NCBI GenBank assembly: GCA_022360015.1
Contig: JAKSDQ010000302.1
Location: 1-64,000 of the forward strand
Length of the DNA stretch: 64,000 nt
DNA from: Cytophagales bacterium
GTDB taxonomy: Bacteria; Bacteroidota; Bacteroidia; Cytophagales; Cyclobacteriaceae
Direction of reading: 5' to 3'
Of this stretch, positions 8,930-17,318 are shown in pieces. The translations under genes and the position numbers were made by a program. The notes under the pieces are model-generated. The model saw only the letters and a program-made list of their open reading frames with translations, was not told the DNA's origin and ran no database searches. Each line of letters starts with the position of its first letter. Position 1 is the first letter of the stretch.

Positions 8930-9556
8930 TTAAAACTTTTTGAAATCGAGAAGGCTAATGACATCCTGACAGTATTTGTACTCATTTTTTACATTAGAAC
9001 TTACAATGATTAATTTGTTTTTTTGCTGTTTGGTAACCTCCTCATGATACCATTCCACCCCTTTTTCGTCCAGATTAGTAGTTGGTTCGTCGAGCAAAAG
9101 AACCGGTACTTCGGCATAAAAGGCCAGCCCCAGTTTCAACCTTTGCTTCATGCCGGAAGAAAAATATTTAATGGGTTTGTGCAATGAAGCCGACAGGTAC
9201 ATGCGCTCGGCAACTGATTTAAGGCTTAATCCATCGACGATCTTTTTGAAGTTAAAATGAAACTGAATAATTTCCGACAGGGTAAATTCTTCTGTGAGCT
9301 CCATATAAGGGCTGGCAAATGTGTGGTCTTTGTAAAAAAGAGCAGCGGGAACACTGCTTCCACCGGATTTTTTGTATTGAACGAACCCTGACGTTGCAGG
9401 TATAAATCCTGAGATTATCTGTAACAGGGTGGACTTGCCACTGCCGTTTGGGCCGGTGATGGCATAGGACCGGCCGTTTTTAAAGTGAAAGTCAAAATTT
9501 CTGAATACCCAGTTTTTCTGAAATTTTTTCCCCAATTCATGGACCAGGATATCCAT
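8930..9556 (-). CDS. ABC transporter ATP-binding protein (orphan)
   Basis: ATPase subunit of an ABC transporter, 208 residues, a little short for the family. Walker A GPNGSGKS lies at about residue 35, the signature YFSSGMKQRLKLG near 130 and Walker B VLLLDEPT near 150. The usual switch histidine region reads IIVSSN, so the H-loop histidine is replaced by serine. No permease gene is adjacent. The gene follows lpxA by only 5 bases in the lpxD-lpxC/fabZ-lpxA operon, so it may serve envelope biogenesis. The transported substrate cannot be told from the sequence. Confidence 0.88.
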   Translation of the reverse strand: MDILVHELGKKFQKNWVFRNFDFHFKNGRSYAITGPNGSGKSTLLQIISGFIPATSGFVQYKKSGGSSVPAALFYKDHTFASPYMELTEEFTLSEIIQFHFNFKKIVDGLSLKSVAERMYLSASLHKPIKYFSSGMKQRLKLGLAFYAEVPVLLLDEPTTNLDEKGVEWYHEEVTKQQKNKLIIVSSNVKNEYKYCQDVISLLDFKKF

Positions 9557-9561
9557 TCGGG

Positions 9562-10341
9562 CTAATTTCTGAATCCTTTCATAATGCCACGGTCCGAGGT
9601 CCTTATAAAATTAAGAATCTCATCCCGTTCGTTGGAAGGTTTCATTTCCAGCTCAATAATATCCAGGGCTTTGGAATTGTTCAGGCCTCTCAGATAGATA
9701 TTTCGGTAAATCTCCTGGATTTCCTGAATTTTTTCGTTGGAGAAATTCCTTCTTCTTAAGCCTATCGAGTTAATGCCACTGTAGCTTAGAGGTTCCCTGG
9801 CGGCTTTTGTAAAAGGGGGCACATCTTTTCTAACCAGGGAGCCACCGGATACCATTACGTGAGCACCAATTTTAACAAACTGATGTACGGCGCTGGACCC
9901 ACCGATGATCGCCCAGTTTTCCACCTGAACATGGCCTGCCAGTTGTGTCGTATTGGCGATAATGCAGTGATCACCGACCTTGCAGTCATGGGCTATGTGA
10001 ACGTAAGCCATGAGTAAACAGTTTTTACCGATCACCGTTTTGTGTTTGTCAATCGTGCCCCGGCTGATGGTCACATATTCCCTTACAACGGTATTGTCAC
10101 CGATTTCTGCGGTAGTTTCTTCGCCTGCAAATTTCAAATCCTGCGGGGTGGAGGATATCACTGCACCGGGATAGATTTTAACGTTTTTGCCGATCCTGGC
10201 CCCTTCCATAATAGTAACGTTGGAACCGATCCAGGTACCTTCGTCGATTTCTACATTTTTATGGATAGTACTAAATGGTTCTATCACTACATTCCGGGCA
10301 ATCTTTGCCTGTGGGTGTATATATGCCAGCGGTTGATTCAT
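9562..10341 (-). CDS. lpxA: Acyl-ACP--UDP-N-acetylglucosamine O-acyltransferase
   Basis: First enzyme of lipid A synthesis: moves a 3-hydroxyacyl chain from ACP to UDP-GlcNAc in the cytosol. At 259 residues it has the normal length. A left-handed beta helix of hexapeptide repeats fills the first 190 residues, with the catalytic-histidine region MAYVHIAHDCKVGDHCI near 112-128, followed by a helical C-terminal domain (GLRRRNFSNEKIQEI). Its start overlaps the end of lpxC/fabZ by 4 bases, which indicates tight co-translation. It belongs with lpxD and lpxC/fabZ in one operon. Confidence 0.96.
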   Translation of the reverse strand: MNQPLAYIHPQAKIARNVVIEPFSTIHKNVEIDEGTWIGSNVTIMEGARIGKNVKIYPGAVISSTPQDLKFAGEETTAEIGDNTVVREYVTISRGTIDKHKTVIGKNCLLMAYVHIAHDCKVGDHCIIANTTQLAGHVQVENWAIIGGSSAVHQFVKIGAHVMVSGGSLVRKDVPPFTKAAREPLSYSGINSIGLRRRNFSNEKIQEIQEIYRNIYLRGLNNSKALDIIELEMKPSNERDEILNFIRTSDRGIMKGFRN

Positions 10342-11729
10342 GAGTCTTTTCGTACGATGCTTGCCGTCATTACCCCTTCACAGACTACGGTTCCACCCAC
10401 AAAAGCCTGTCCTTTCATTTTTGCGATACCGCGTTTAATGGGGGCAAGAAGATCACATTTAATGACCAGTGTATCCCCGGGTAAAACCATTTTTCTAAAC
10501 CTGAAACTTTCAATTCCCAAAAAATAGGTCCAGTAGTTTTCAGGATCGGGAACGGTATTGAGGACGAGTATACCACCGATCTGCGCCATTGCCTCAACCT
10601 GCAAAACGCCTGGCATTACCGGATTTCCGGGAAAATGACCCTGAAAAAATGGTTCATTCATTGTCACATTTTTCACTCCGGCCACGGTTTCCTCATCCAG
10701 ATGAAAGATTTTATCGATCAAAAGAAAGGGGAATCGATGCGGCAAAATATTGCTGATCTGGTTGATATCGAGGACCGGAGGCAGTTTGGGATTGTATTGG
10801 GGAACGTTGCTCTTTTGTTCCAGCATGATTCTTTTAAGTTTTTTGGCGAAGGCAACATTGGCGGCATGCCCAGGTCTTGCGGCAAGTATCTGGGCCTTGA
10901 GAGGCCTCCCTACCAGTGCCAGGTCTCCTACCATATCCAGTAGTTTGTGCCTGGCCGGCTCGTTTTTATAACGAAGCTCAACATTGTTAAGAATGCCTTC
11001 CTTTTTGACTTCAACCTTTTGTTTGTTAAACAATTTGGCCAGGTTATCCAGTTCGTGATCCTCGACTACCCGGTCAACAACTACAATAGCATTATTCAAA
11101 TCTCCCCCTTTGATCAGATTGTTTTTGTGTAGCATCTCAAGCTCATGCAAAAAACAAAATGTTCGGCAAGAGGCAATTTCCTTGGAAAATTGGTTGATAT
11201 CATTCAGCAGCGCATGCTGGCTTCCCAAAACAGGTGAATTATAGTCAACCATTACCGTAAGCCGGTAATCATCTAAAGGCAGGGCAGCGATTTCCACATC
11301 CCTTGATTTGTCCCTGTAGAAAATACCTTCGGGAACCTCAAAAAAGTTCCTCAGGGCATTTTGCTCTTCCGTACCTACTTTTTCAATTGAATCGATAAAC
11401 ATTTTAGAGCTGCCATCCATAATTGGTGGCTCAGGACCATCCAATTGCACCAATACATTGTCAATCTGCAATCCCACCAGGGCCGCCAATGTGTGTTCTA
11501 CCGTATTTATCCTTGCACCATTTTGTTCTATCGTAGTTCCCCTCGATAAGTCCACCACATTATCCACATCCGCATCTACCACCGGTTCTCCATCCAGATC
11601 TACACGTTGGAATTTGATTCCATGATGAGGTTTAGCTGGCAAAAACGTCATATTGGTTTCTACACCTGTGTGAAGTCCAACCCCTGAGACCGTAACAGGT
11701 TCCTTGATCGTATGTTGCTTTATATTCAT
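10338..11729 (-). CDS. lpxC-fabZ: Bifunctional LpxC-FabZ: UDP-3-O-acyl-GlcNAc deacetylase / 3-hydroxyacyl-ACP dehydratase
   Basis: A natural fusion typical of Bacteroidota, 463 residues. The N-terminal part (about 1-310) is LpxC, the zinc deacetylase committing UDP-GlcNAc to lipid A: VSGVGLHTG at the start, NTVEHTLAAL and DGPEPPIMDGSS, and a zinc-ligand region in ARHKLLDMVGDLAL. The C-terminal part (about 320-463) is FabZ, the dehydratase of fatty acid elongation, with the hot-dog active-site stretch FFQGHFPGNPVMPGVLQVEAMAQ. The two use the same 3-hydroxyacyl-ACP pool. It lies between lpxD (4-base gap) and lpxA (4-base overlap). Confidence 0.97.
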   Translation of the reverse strand: MNIKQHTIKEPVTVSGVGLHTGVETNMTFLPAKPHHGIKFQRVDLDGEPVVDADVDNVVDLSRGTTIEQNGARINTVEHTLAALVGLQIDNVLVQLDGPEPPIMDGSSKMFIDSIEKVGTEEQNALRNFFEVPEGIFYRDKSRDVEIAALPLDDYRLTVMVDYNSPVLGSQHALLNDINQFSKEIASCRTFCFLHELEMLHKNNLIKGGDLNNAIVVVDRVVEDHELDNLAKLFNKQKVEVKKEGILNNVELRYKNEPARHKLLDMVGDLALVGRPLKAQILAARPGHAANVAFAKKLKRIMLEQKSNVPQYNPKLPPVLDINQISNILPHRFPFLLIDKIFHLDEETVAGVKNVTMNEPFFQGHFPGNPVMPGVLQVEAMAQIGGILVLNTVPDPENYWTYFLGIESFRFRKMVLPGDTLVIKCDLLAPIKRGIAKMKGQAFVGGTVVCEGVMTASIVRKDS

Positions 11730-11733
11730 TGCT

Positions 11734-12774
11734 CTATTTGACAGTCGGCAAATTTAGTATTTTTTCTTCAAGTTCTTTAATTCGCTGATTTAATTCGGGA
11801 AGATTTTTGTAAATCGCAATGGCTTTGAGGTTGTCTTTATGATCCATGGAAGGCGCGCCCGAGACAATTTTATCATCTTTCAGGGACTTGGCAATACCTG
11901 ATTGGGCGCCGATTTTGACGTTGTTTCCGATTTCGAGGTGGCCAACGATGCCGACCTGTCCTGCAATCACACAATTGCTTCCCACTTTTGATGAGCCTGA
12001 AATACCTGTTTGAGCGGCTATCACGGTGTTTTTTCCTATTTCTACATTGTGCGCAATTTGGATCAGGTTATCTAATTTGACCCCTTCACGGATTACTGTT
12101 GAATTTAAAGTGGAGCAATCGATGACTGTATTGGCCCCAATATCCACGTGATCTTCGACAACAACGTTGCCTAACTGTGGAATGGTCTTGTAAGATCCGT
12201 CGTCCTGGGGGGCAAAACCAAAACCGTCGCTTCCAATCACACATCCGGAATGAATAACGCAGTAGTTACCGATTTTGGTGTTAGCATAAATCTTAACTCC
12301 CGCATGTATAACGGTGTTACTCCCAATAACCGAGTGATCCCCTATATAAACATGGGGATATATCTTGACATTATCGCCGATTTGTACATTTTGTCCTATA
12401 TAGCTGAAGGCACCCCGGAAGATTCCTTCCCCGGTGATGCTGTCCTCCCCCATAAAACTCGGCTCCTCAACACCGGTTTTTTGAAAACTAATGATTTTAT
12501 GGTACTCTTCCAACAATATGGTGAAACTAAGATAGGGGTCCTCTACCAGAATTAGGGTGGCGGTTATAGGTTTTTTAGGGCTGAATCCTTTTTTCGCGAT
12601 GATAGCACTTGCCCGGGTTGTGTAAATGAAATTTTCGTATTTTGGATTGGATAAAAAGGATATGGCACCATCTTTTGCTTCCTGTATGGTTCCCAGTGTT
12701 TTTATCTTCAAATCGTCATTCCCTATTACCTCCCCTTTCAATATATTGGCAATATCTTTTACTGTAAATTCCAT
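11734..12774 (-). CDS. lpxD: UDP-3-O-acylglucosamine N-acyltransferase
   Basis: Third step of lipid A synthesis: adds the second 3-hydroxyacyl chain, to the amino group of UDP-3-O-acyl-glucosamine. At 346 residues it has the usual length. A uridine-binding N-terminal domain (about 1-100) is followed by a long hexapeptide-repeat beta helix, with [17 protein letters not shown] carrying the catalytic histidine near 244, and a C-terminal helix ([13 protein letters not shown]). It is the first gene of the minus-strand lpx operon and starts 11 bases after the HD-domain gene ends. Confidence 0.96.
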   Translation of the reverse strand: MEFTVKDIANILKGEVIGNDDLKIKTLGTIQEAKDGAISFLSNPKYENFIYTTRASAIIAKKGFSPKKPITATLILVEDPYLSFTILLEEYHKIISFQKTGVEEPSFMGEDSITGEGIFRGAFSYIGQNVQIGDNVKIYPHVYIGDHSVIGSNTVIHAGVKIYANTKIGNYCVIHSGCVIGSDGFGFAPQDDGSYKTIPQLGNVVVEDHVDIGANTVIDCSTLNSTVIREGVKLDNLIQIAHNVEIGKNTVIAAQTGISGSSKVGSNCVIAGQVGIVGHLEIGNNVKIGAQSGIAKSLKDDKIVSGAPSMDHKDNLKAIAIYKNLPELNQRIKELEEKILNLPTVK

Positions 12775-12785
12775 TTACGTGTAAG

Positions 12786-14024
12786 TTAAATTTGATACAA
12801 ATTTACATTTTTGGGCCAGCATAGGTAGTATTTTTTAACAATTTTACTCATTGCCTTGATGTTTGGCAAATCCGAAGCCTTTGCTACATCGATCAAGTTT
12901 CCGTCTTTGGTGAGTATATTGATTTTCTGTCCCTTTGAAATATAGGCTGCATTCGTCAAAAAACCTGTGTCCATAAAGTAGTTGCTTTCGCCGTCGGATA
13001 AATTGTATTTTTTGCGGATGGCATCCTGCAATCTGTGGATGGTTTTTTCATCAAACTTTTTGTTTGACATTTTCACTTTAAAAAGTTTTCTGTTTAGAAA
13101 TAGCCTGCTCAATGTCGATAATATGGTATCCGTATTATCGACCCACATTTTAATACAGGCCCAGATATCAAAATCATCCAGTTTACAAAAAGCATCCAGG
13201 TAGGTGGGATTGCTGGCAAGATCCTGCGAGCTTATTTCATTTTTCAGAAAAATACCGAGGGCCGGGGTGAAAAAGATATCTTTGTTTTCCTGCACCAGTT
13301 CTTTTGCCCTGGTGATGATTTTTGATAGCATTTTTTCCGCACTGATGGAGGTCTTGTGTAAGTACACCTGCCAATACATTAACCGCCGGGCGCCAAGGAA
13401 ATTTTCGACACTATATATGCCTTTTTCCTCGATTACTATCTGATCTTCGTGAACATCCATCATTTTTATAATACGGTCGGCACCAATGGTACCTTCGGAT
13501 ACCCCGGTGAAAAAGCTGTCGCGGTTGAGATAATCCAACCGGTCTATGTCGAGTTGGCTGGAAACCAGTTGATGAAAAAACTGTCGGTGGTATTGTCCCG
13601 TATAGATCTTTAGCGCCAGGTCTAGTCTTCCGTCGAAAGCTGCGTTGAAATATTTCATAATGAGCAATGAAATCTCTTCATGACGCGTTTTTTTAAGAAT
13701 AGATTTCTCGAGGGTATGAGAAAAAGGTCCATGCCCGATGTCGTGCAATAATATGGCAATAAGTGCGGCTTCGTATTCCACTTCGCTGATGGGATGTCCC
13801 TTGCTTTTGAGATTGTCTAAAGTGACAGCCATTAAATGCATGGCGCCCAACGCATGATGGAATCGGGTATGTAAAGCGCCCGGGTAAACAAAATCGGTTA
13901 AACCCACTTGTTTGATCCTTCGTAGCTTTTGAAAATAGGGGTGTTCCAGGATGTCGAAGACAAGGTTGCTGGGTATCGTTATAAACCCGTATACCGGATC
14001 ATTAAAGATTTTTTTCTTGTTCAA
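12786..14024 (-). CDS. HD-domain phosphohydrolase (dNTPase-like)
   Basis: Predicted metal-dependent phosphohydrolase of 412 residues in the SAMHD1/YdhJ-like group. The HD metal site is visible as RFHHALGAMHLM (about 55-66) and ILLHDIGHGPFSHTLE (about 91-106), with DIDRLDYLNRDSFFTG (about 158-173) also typical. The family removes triphosphate from dNTPs or hydrolyses related nucleotides; the substrate here is not determined. It lies directly upstream of lpxD on the same strand and divergent from porX, and is often found next to lpxD in Bacteroidota. Its start is ATG at 14024. Confidence 0.9.
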   Translation of the reverse strand: MNKKKIFNDPVYGFITIPSNLVFDILEHPYFQKLRRIKQVGLTDFVYPGALHTRFHHALGAMHLMAVTLDNLKSKGHPISEVEYEAALIAILLHDIGHGPFSHTLEKSILKKTRHEEISLLIMKYFNAAFDGRLDLALKIYTGQYHRQFFHQLVSSQLDIDRLDYLNRDSFFTGVSEGTIGADRIIKMMDVHEDQIVIEEKGIYSVENFLGARRLMYWQVYLHKTSISAEKMLSKIITRAKELVQENKDIFFTPALGIFLKNEISSQDLASNPTYLDAFCKLDDFDIWACIKMWVDNTDTILSTLSRLFLNRKLFKVKMSNKKFDEKTIHRLQDAIRKKYNLSDGESNYFMDTGFLTNAAYISKGQKINILTKDGNLIDVAKASDLPNIKAMSKIVKKYYLCWPKNVNLYQI

Positions 14025-14084
14025 TCTTTAAAGCTATTTTTAATTAAATTTGATTGTTGTCAAAATAAAGTAAAAAAATAAACC

Positions 14085-15647
14085 ATGCAAAGATATAGTA
14101 TTTTGTGGGCTGATGATGAAATTGATTTATTAAAACCACATATTTTATTTTTAAATCAAAAGGGCTATGATGTGACGGGTGTCAACAGTGGTGCTGACGC
14201 CCTGGAAGCCTGTGAAACGGCACGATATGACATAGTTTTCCTCGATGAAAATATGCCGGGAATGACAGGCTTGGAAACTTTGAACCATATCAAATCGTCA
14301 CGTCCGAATTTGCCGGTGGTGATGATTACAAAAAGTGAGGAGGAATATATTATGGAAGAGGCCATAGGATCAAAGATTGCCGATTACCTGATTAAGCCCT
14401 TGAACCCCAACCAAATACTATTATCAGTCAAAAAAATACTAGACAACAAAAGGTTGATCGATGAGCGCACGACCATTAGTTATCAACAGGATTTCAGAAA
14501 TATCAGCATGGCTTATAATGATCATATGGATCATAATGAGTGGGTCGAGGTATATAAAAAACTAATTTTCTGGGAGCTGGAGATTGAGCAAACTGACAAT
14601 AAGAGCATGTCTGAGGTGCTGGATATGCAGAAAGGTGAGGCCAATGCCAATTTCATTAAGTTTATTTCCGAAAACTACGAGACCTGGCTCAATGATCCCA
14701 ATGTCGACAAACCAGTTTTGTCGCATCATATAATGAGGAAGAAGGTTTTTCCTGAATTGAAGGAAGGGCAAAGTACCTTTTTTATTGTCATTGATAACCT
14801 GCGTTATGATCAATGGAAAGTGCTTGAGCCCAGCATCAGCAATTACTTTGACATCGACAGTGAGGAGGCCTACTATTCGATATTGCCCACTACCACCGCT
14901 TATGCTCGTAATGCCATATTCTCCGGCATGCTGCCTACTGATATGGCTAAATTTTATCCCAATTTATGGGTTGGAGAAGACGAGGAGGGTGGCAAGAATA
15001 ATAATGAAGATCAGTTTCTGGAAAAAAATATTCAAAGAAGCAGGCTGAATATCAAACATAGCTATCATAAAATTAAAAACCTGACCCAGGGCCGGCAACT
15101 CATAGATAGTATCAATAACCTGATGATCAACGATCTGAATGTGATTGTTTACAATTTTGTAGATATGCTTTCACATGCCAGGACCGAAATGGAAATGATC
15201 AGGGAATTGGCACCGGACGAAGCGGCTTACCGTTCCATCACCAAATCCTGGTTTTCGCATTCACCGCTTTTTGAAGTGTTAAAGATCATATCGGAAAAAG
15301 GAGGTAAACTGATTATTACTACCGACCATGGCACCGTCAGGGTTAAGAAACCATTCAGGATCATCGGCGATAGAAATACGAATACCAACCTCAGGTACAA
15401 GCAAGGTAAAAACCTGGCTTTTGAAGAAGATAAGGTATTGGTGGCCAGAAAGCCTGAGCACTTTCACCTGCCTAAAATTAATGTGTCAACGGCCTATGTC
15501 TTTGCTACGGATGATTACTTCTTTGCCTATCCCAATAACTATAATTATTATGTCAATTATTACAAAGATACCTTTCAACACGGAGGTATCTCATTGGAGG
15601 AAATGATCATTCCCATTATCTCTTTAAGCGCTAAAAATGCAGGTTAA
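14085..15647 (+). CDS. porX: PorX: response regulator with PglZ/alkaline-phosphatase-like effector domain
   Basis: Two-component output protein that controls type IX secretion in Bacteroidota. It has 520 residues. A receiver domain at 1-120 carries the acidic pair in ADDE and phospho-acceptor Asp54 in VFLDENMPG. A linker leads to a PglZ/alkaline phosphatase superfamily domain (about 230-520) with FIVIDNLRYDQW, a nucleophile region near SILPTTTAYARNAIFSG, and the metal ligands of TTDHGTVRVKKP. Published work on Porphyromonas PorX shows phosphodiesterase activity on cyclic and linear oligonucleotides; I infer the same here. It starts an operon with tsaE and ald. Confidence 0.93.
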   Translation: MQRYSILWADDEIDLLKPHILFLNQKGYDVTGVNSGADALEACETARYDIVFLDENMPGMTGLETLNHIKSSRPNLPVVMITKSEEEYIMEEAIGSKIADYLIKPLNPNQILLSVKKILDNKRLIDERTTISYQQDFRNISMAYNDHMDHNEWVEVYKKLIFWELEIEQTDNKSMSEVLDMQKGEANANFIKFISENYETWLNDPNVDKPVLSHHIMRKKVFPELKEGQSTFFIVIDNLRYDQWKVLEPSISNYFDIDSEEAYYSILPTTTAYARNAIFSGMLPTDMAKFYPNLWVGEDEEGGKNNNEDQFLEKNIQRSRLNIKHSYHKIKNLTQGRQLIDSINNLMINDLNVIVYNFVDMLSHARTEMEMIRELAPDEAAYRSITKSWFSHSPLFEVLKIISEKGGKLIITTDHGTVRVKKPFRIIGDRNTNTNLRYKQGKNLAFEEDKVLVARKPEHFHLPKINVSTAYVFATDDYFFAYPNNYNYYVNYYKDTFQHGGISLEEMIIPIISLSAKNAG

Positions 15648-16080
15648 TGGAAAGATTCTGAAAGTTTTTGACCATGTAACACCAGAAGATCTTCCAGCCG
15701 TGGCTGAGCGCATCATTGCACTGGCCGGAACTTATAAGGTATGGCTTTTTGAAGGAGATATGGGTACAGGTAAAACCACACTTATCAGGGCTTTGTGTAA
15801 AGTTTTTGGGATCATTGATGATGTAAGCAGTCCCACTTTTGCCCTGGTAAACGAATATGTTGACAGGCAGGAAACTTATTTTTATCATTTTGACTTTTAC
15901 CGTATTAACAATGAGGAAGAAGCTATGGACATCGGGGCAGATGAGTACTTTTATTCCGGAAATGTGTGTTTCATTGAATGGCCGGAAAAAATTCCCGCTT
16001 TAATTCCTGATGAATTTCTTCGTATATTTATATCGATCAATTCAGATAATACAAGAAAAATTGTATTGGAAACAGTATGA
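15637..16080 (+). CDS. tsaE: tRNA threonylcarbamoyladenosine biosynthesis ATPase TsaE
   Basis: P-loop ATPase that helps TsaD/TsaB make the t6A modification on tRNAs reading ANN codons. It has 147 residues, normal for the family. Walker A is FEGDMGTGKTTL at about 39-50, then VSSPTFALVNEY and FHFDFYRI at about 67-91, and EWPEKIP near 113. The start overlaps the end of porX by 11 bases and its stop overlaps the ald start (ATGA), so the three genes are translationally coupled. Confidence 0.95.
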   Translation: MQVNGKILKVFDHVTPEDLPAVAERIIALAGTYKVWLFEGDMGTGKTTLIRALCKVFGIIDDVSSPTFALVNEYVDRQETYFYHFDFYRINNEEEAMDIGADEYFYSGNVCFIEWPEKIPALIPDEFLRIFISINSDNTRKIVLETV

Positions 16081-17303
16081 AAAAACAATTTAAGCCTGAA
16101 ATTGAGAAATTGGCACAGGAGGGAAGCTTATATCCGCAAGAGGCATTATTAAAAGTAAAAAAATCCCGTAAATCTGTTGTTTTTGGCATTCCTAAGGAAA
16201 CCGGATATAAAGAAATCAGGGTTCCGTTAACACCTGAAGCTGTGGCTTTGCTGGTCAACAATGGGCAGGAGGTGTGGCTGGAAGCCGGTGCGGGTGAAAA
16301 AGCAAAATTTACCGACAAGGATTACAGCGATGCGGGTGCCAAAATAAAGTATGCTGCCCAGGAAGTTTTTGCGGCCAATGTAATTTTAAAAATCGAACCA
16401 CCGTCTTTGGCAGAAATAGAAAACATCAAACCCGGCTCGACAGTGATATCAGCCTATCAAATGGGGCAGCAACACCTGAATTATATAGAGGCTATTAATA
16501 AAAAGCGGTTGATCTGTATCGGTTATGAAATGCTGGAGGATAAAGCCGAGGGTTTTCCGGTAATCAGGGCTATGAGTGAAATTGCAGGGAGCCTGGTGAT
16601 GTTGATTGCCGCTGAGTATTTAAGTAACGCACACGACGGTAAAGGTATTCTTTTAGGTGGGATTACCGGGGTTTCTCCATCGAAAGTAGTGATTCTTGGT
16701 GCCGGTACCGTGGCAGAATATGCGGCCAGGACCGCTCTGGGCCTTGGTGCGGAAATCAAAATTTTTGATAACCATATCTATAAACTAAGGCGTGTCAAGC
16801 ATGCCTTGGGCCATCAGATACATACCGCTATTCTGGATAACCTTACGCTTTCCGAAGCCCTGAAACAGGCTGATGTGGTTATTGGTGCCGTCAGGGCCGA
16901 AAAAGGCAAGGTAAGATGTTTTGTTAGTGAAGAAATGGTTGCGGCGATGAAGCCCAACTCTATTATCATCGATGTAAGCATCGATCAGGGGGGGTGTTTT
17001 GAGACCTCCCGTATCACTACCCATGAAAATCCTACTTACATCAAACATGGCGTAATACATTACTGCGTTCCCAATCTCACTTCCCGCGTAGCCAATACCG
17101 CCTCTAATGCCCTTAGTAACATCTTTACGCCAATTCTGCTACAAATTGCCGAAGTAGGTGGCGTGGAAGAAATGATCTTCACGTACAAGTGGTTTATGCG
17201 AGGTGTTTACGCCTATAACGGAAATCTCACCAACGCTCACATTGCCAATCGATTTAATCTGAAACACATGGATCTCAACCTGCTTATGGCCGCGAGGATG
17301 TAG
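16077..17303 (+). CDS. ald: Alanine dehydrogenase
   Basis: NAD-dependent conversion of alanine to pyruvate and ammonia, 408 residues. After a 35-residue N-terminal extension the AlaDH/PNT fold begins with VFGIPKETGYKEIRVPLTPEAV. The catalytic region contains ISAYQMGQQHLNYIEAINKK, the NAD-binding Rossmann motif is VVILGAGTVAEYAARTALGLGAEIKIFD, and IDVSIDQGGCFETS lies near the end. Bacteroidota commonly have this longer form. It overlaps tsaE by 4 bases. Transhydrogenase subunit alpha shares the fold, but the single-chain length and IDQGG motif favour alanine dehydrogenase. Confidence 0.92.
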   Translation: MKKQFKPEIEKLAQEGSLYPQEALLKVKKSRKSVVFGIPKETGYKEIRVPLTPEAVALLVNNGQEVWLEAGAGEKAKFTDKDYSDAGAKIKYAAQEVFAANVILKIEPPSLAEIENIKPGSTVISAYQMGQQHLNYIEAINKKRLICIGYEMLEDKAEGFPVIRAMSEIAGSLVMLIAAEYLSNAHDGKGILLGGITGVSPSKVVILGAGTVAEYAARTALGLGAEIKIFDNHIYKLRRVKHALGHQIHTAILDNLTLSEALKQADVVIGAVRAEKGKVRCFVSEEMVAAMKPNSIIIDVSIDQGGCFETSRITTHENPTYIKHGVIHYCVPNLTSRVANTASNALSNIFTPILLQIAEVGGVEEMIFTYKWFMRGVYAYNGNLTNAHIANRFNLKHMDLNLLMAARM

Positions 17304-17318
17304 TTGGTTGCAGTTACA

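Noticed and set aside
10042..10527. A 161-residue plus-strand frame over lpxA/lpxC
   Set aside because: Antisense to two well-conserved lipid A genes; no family character.
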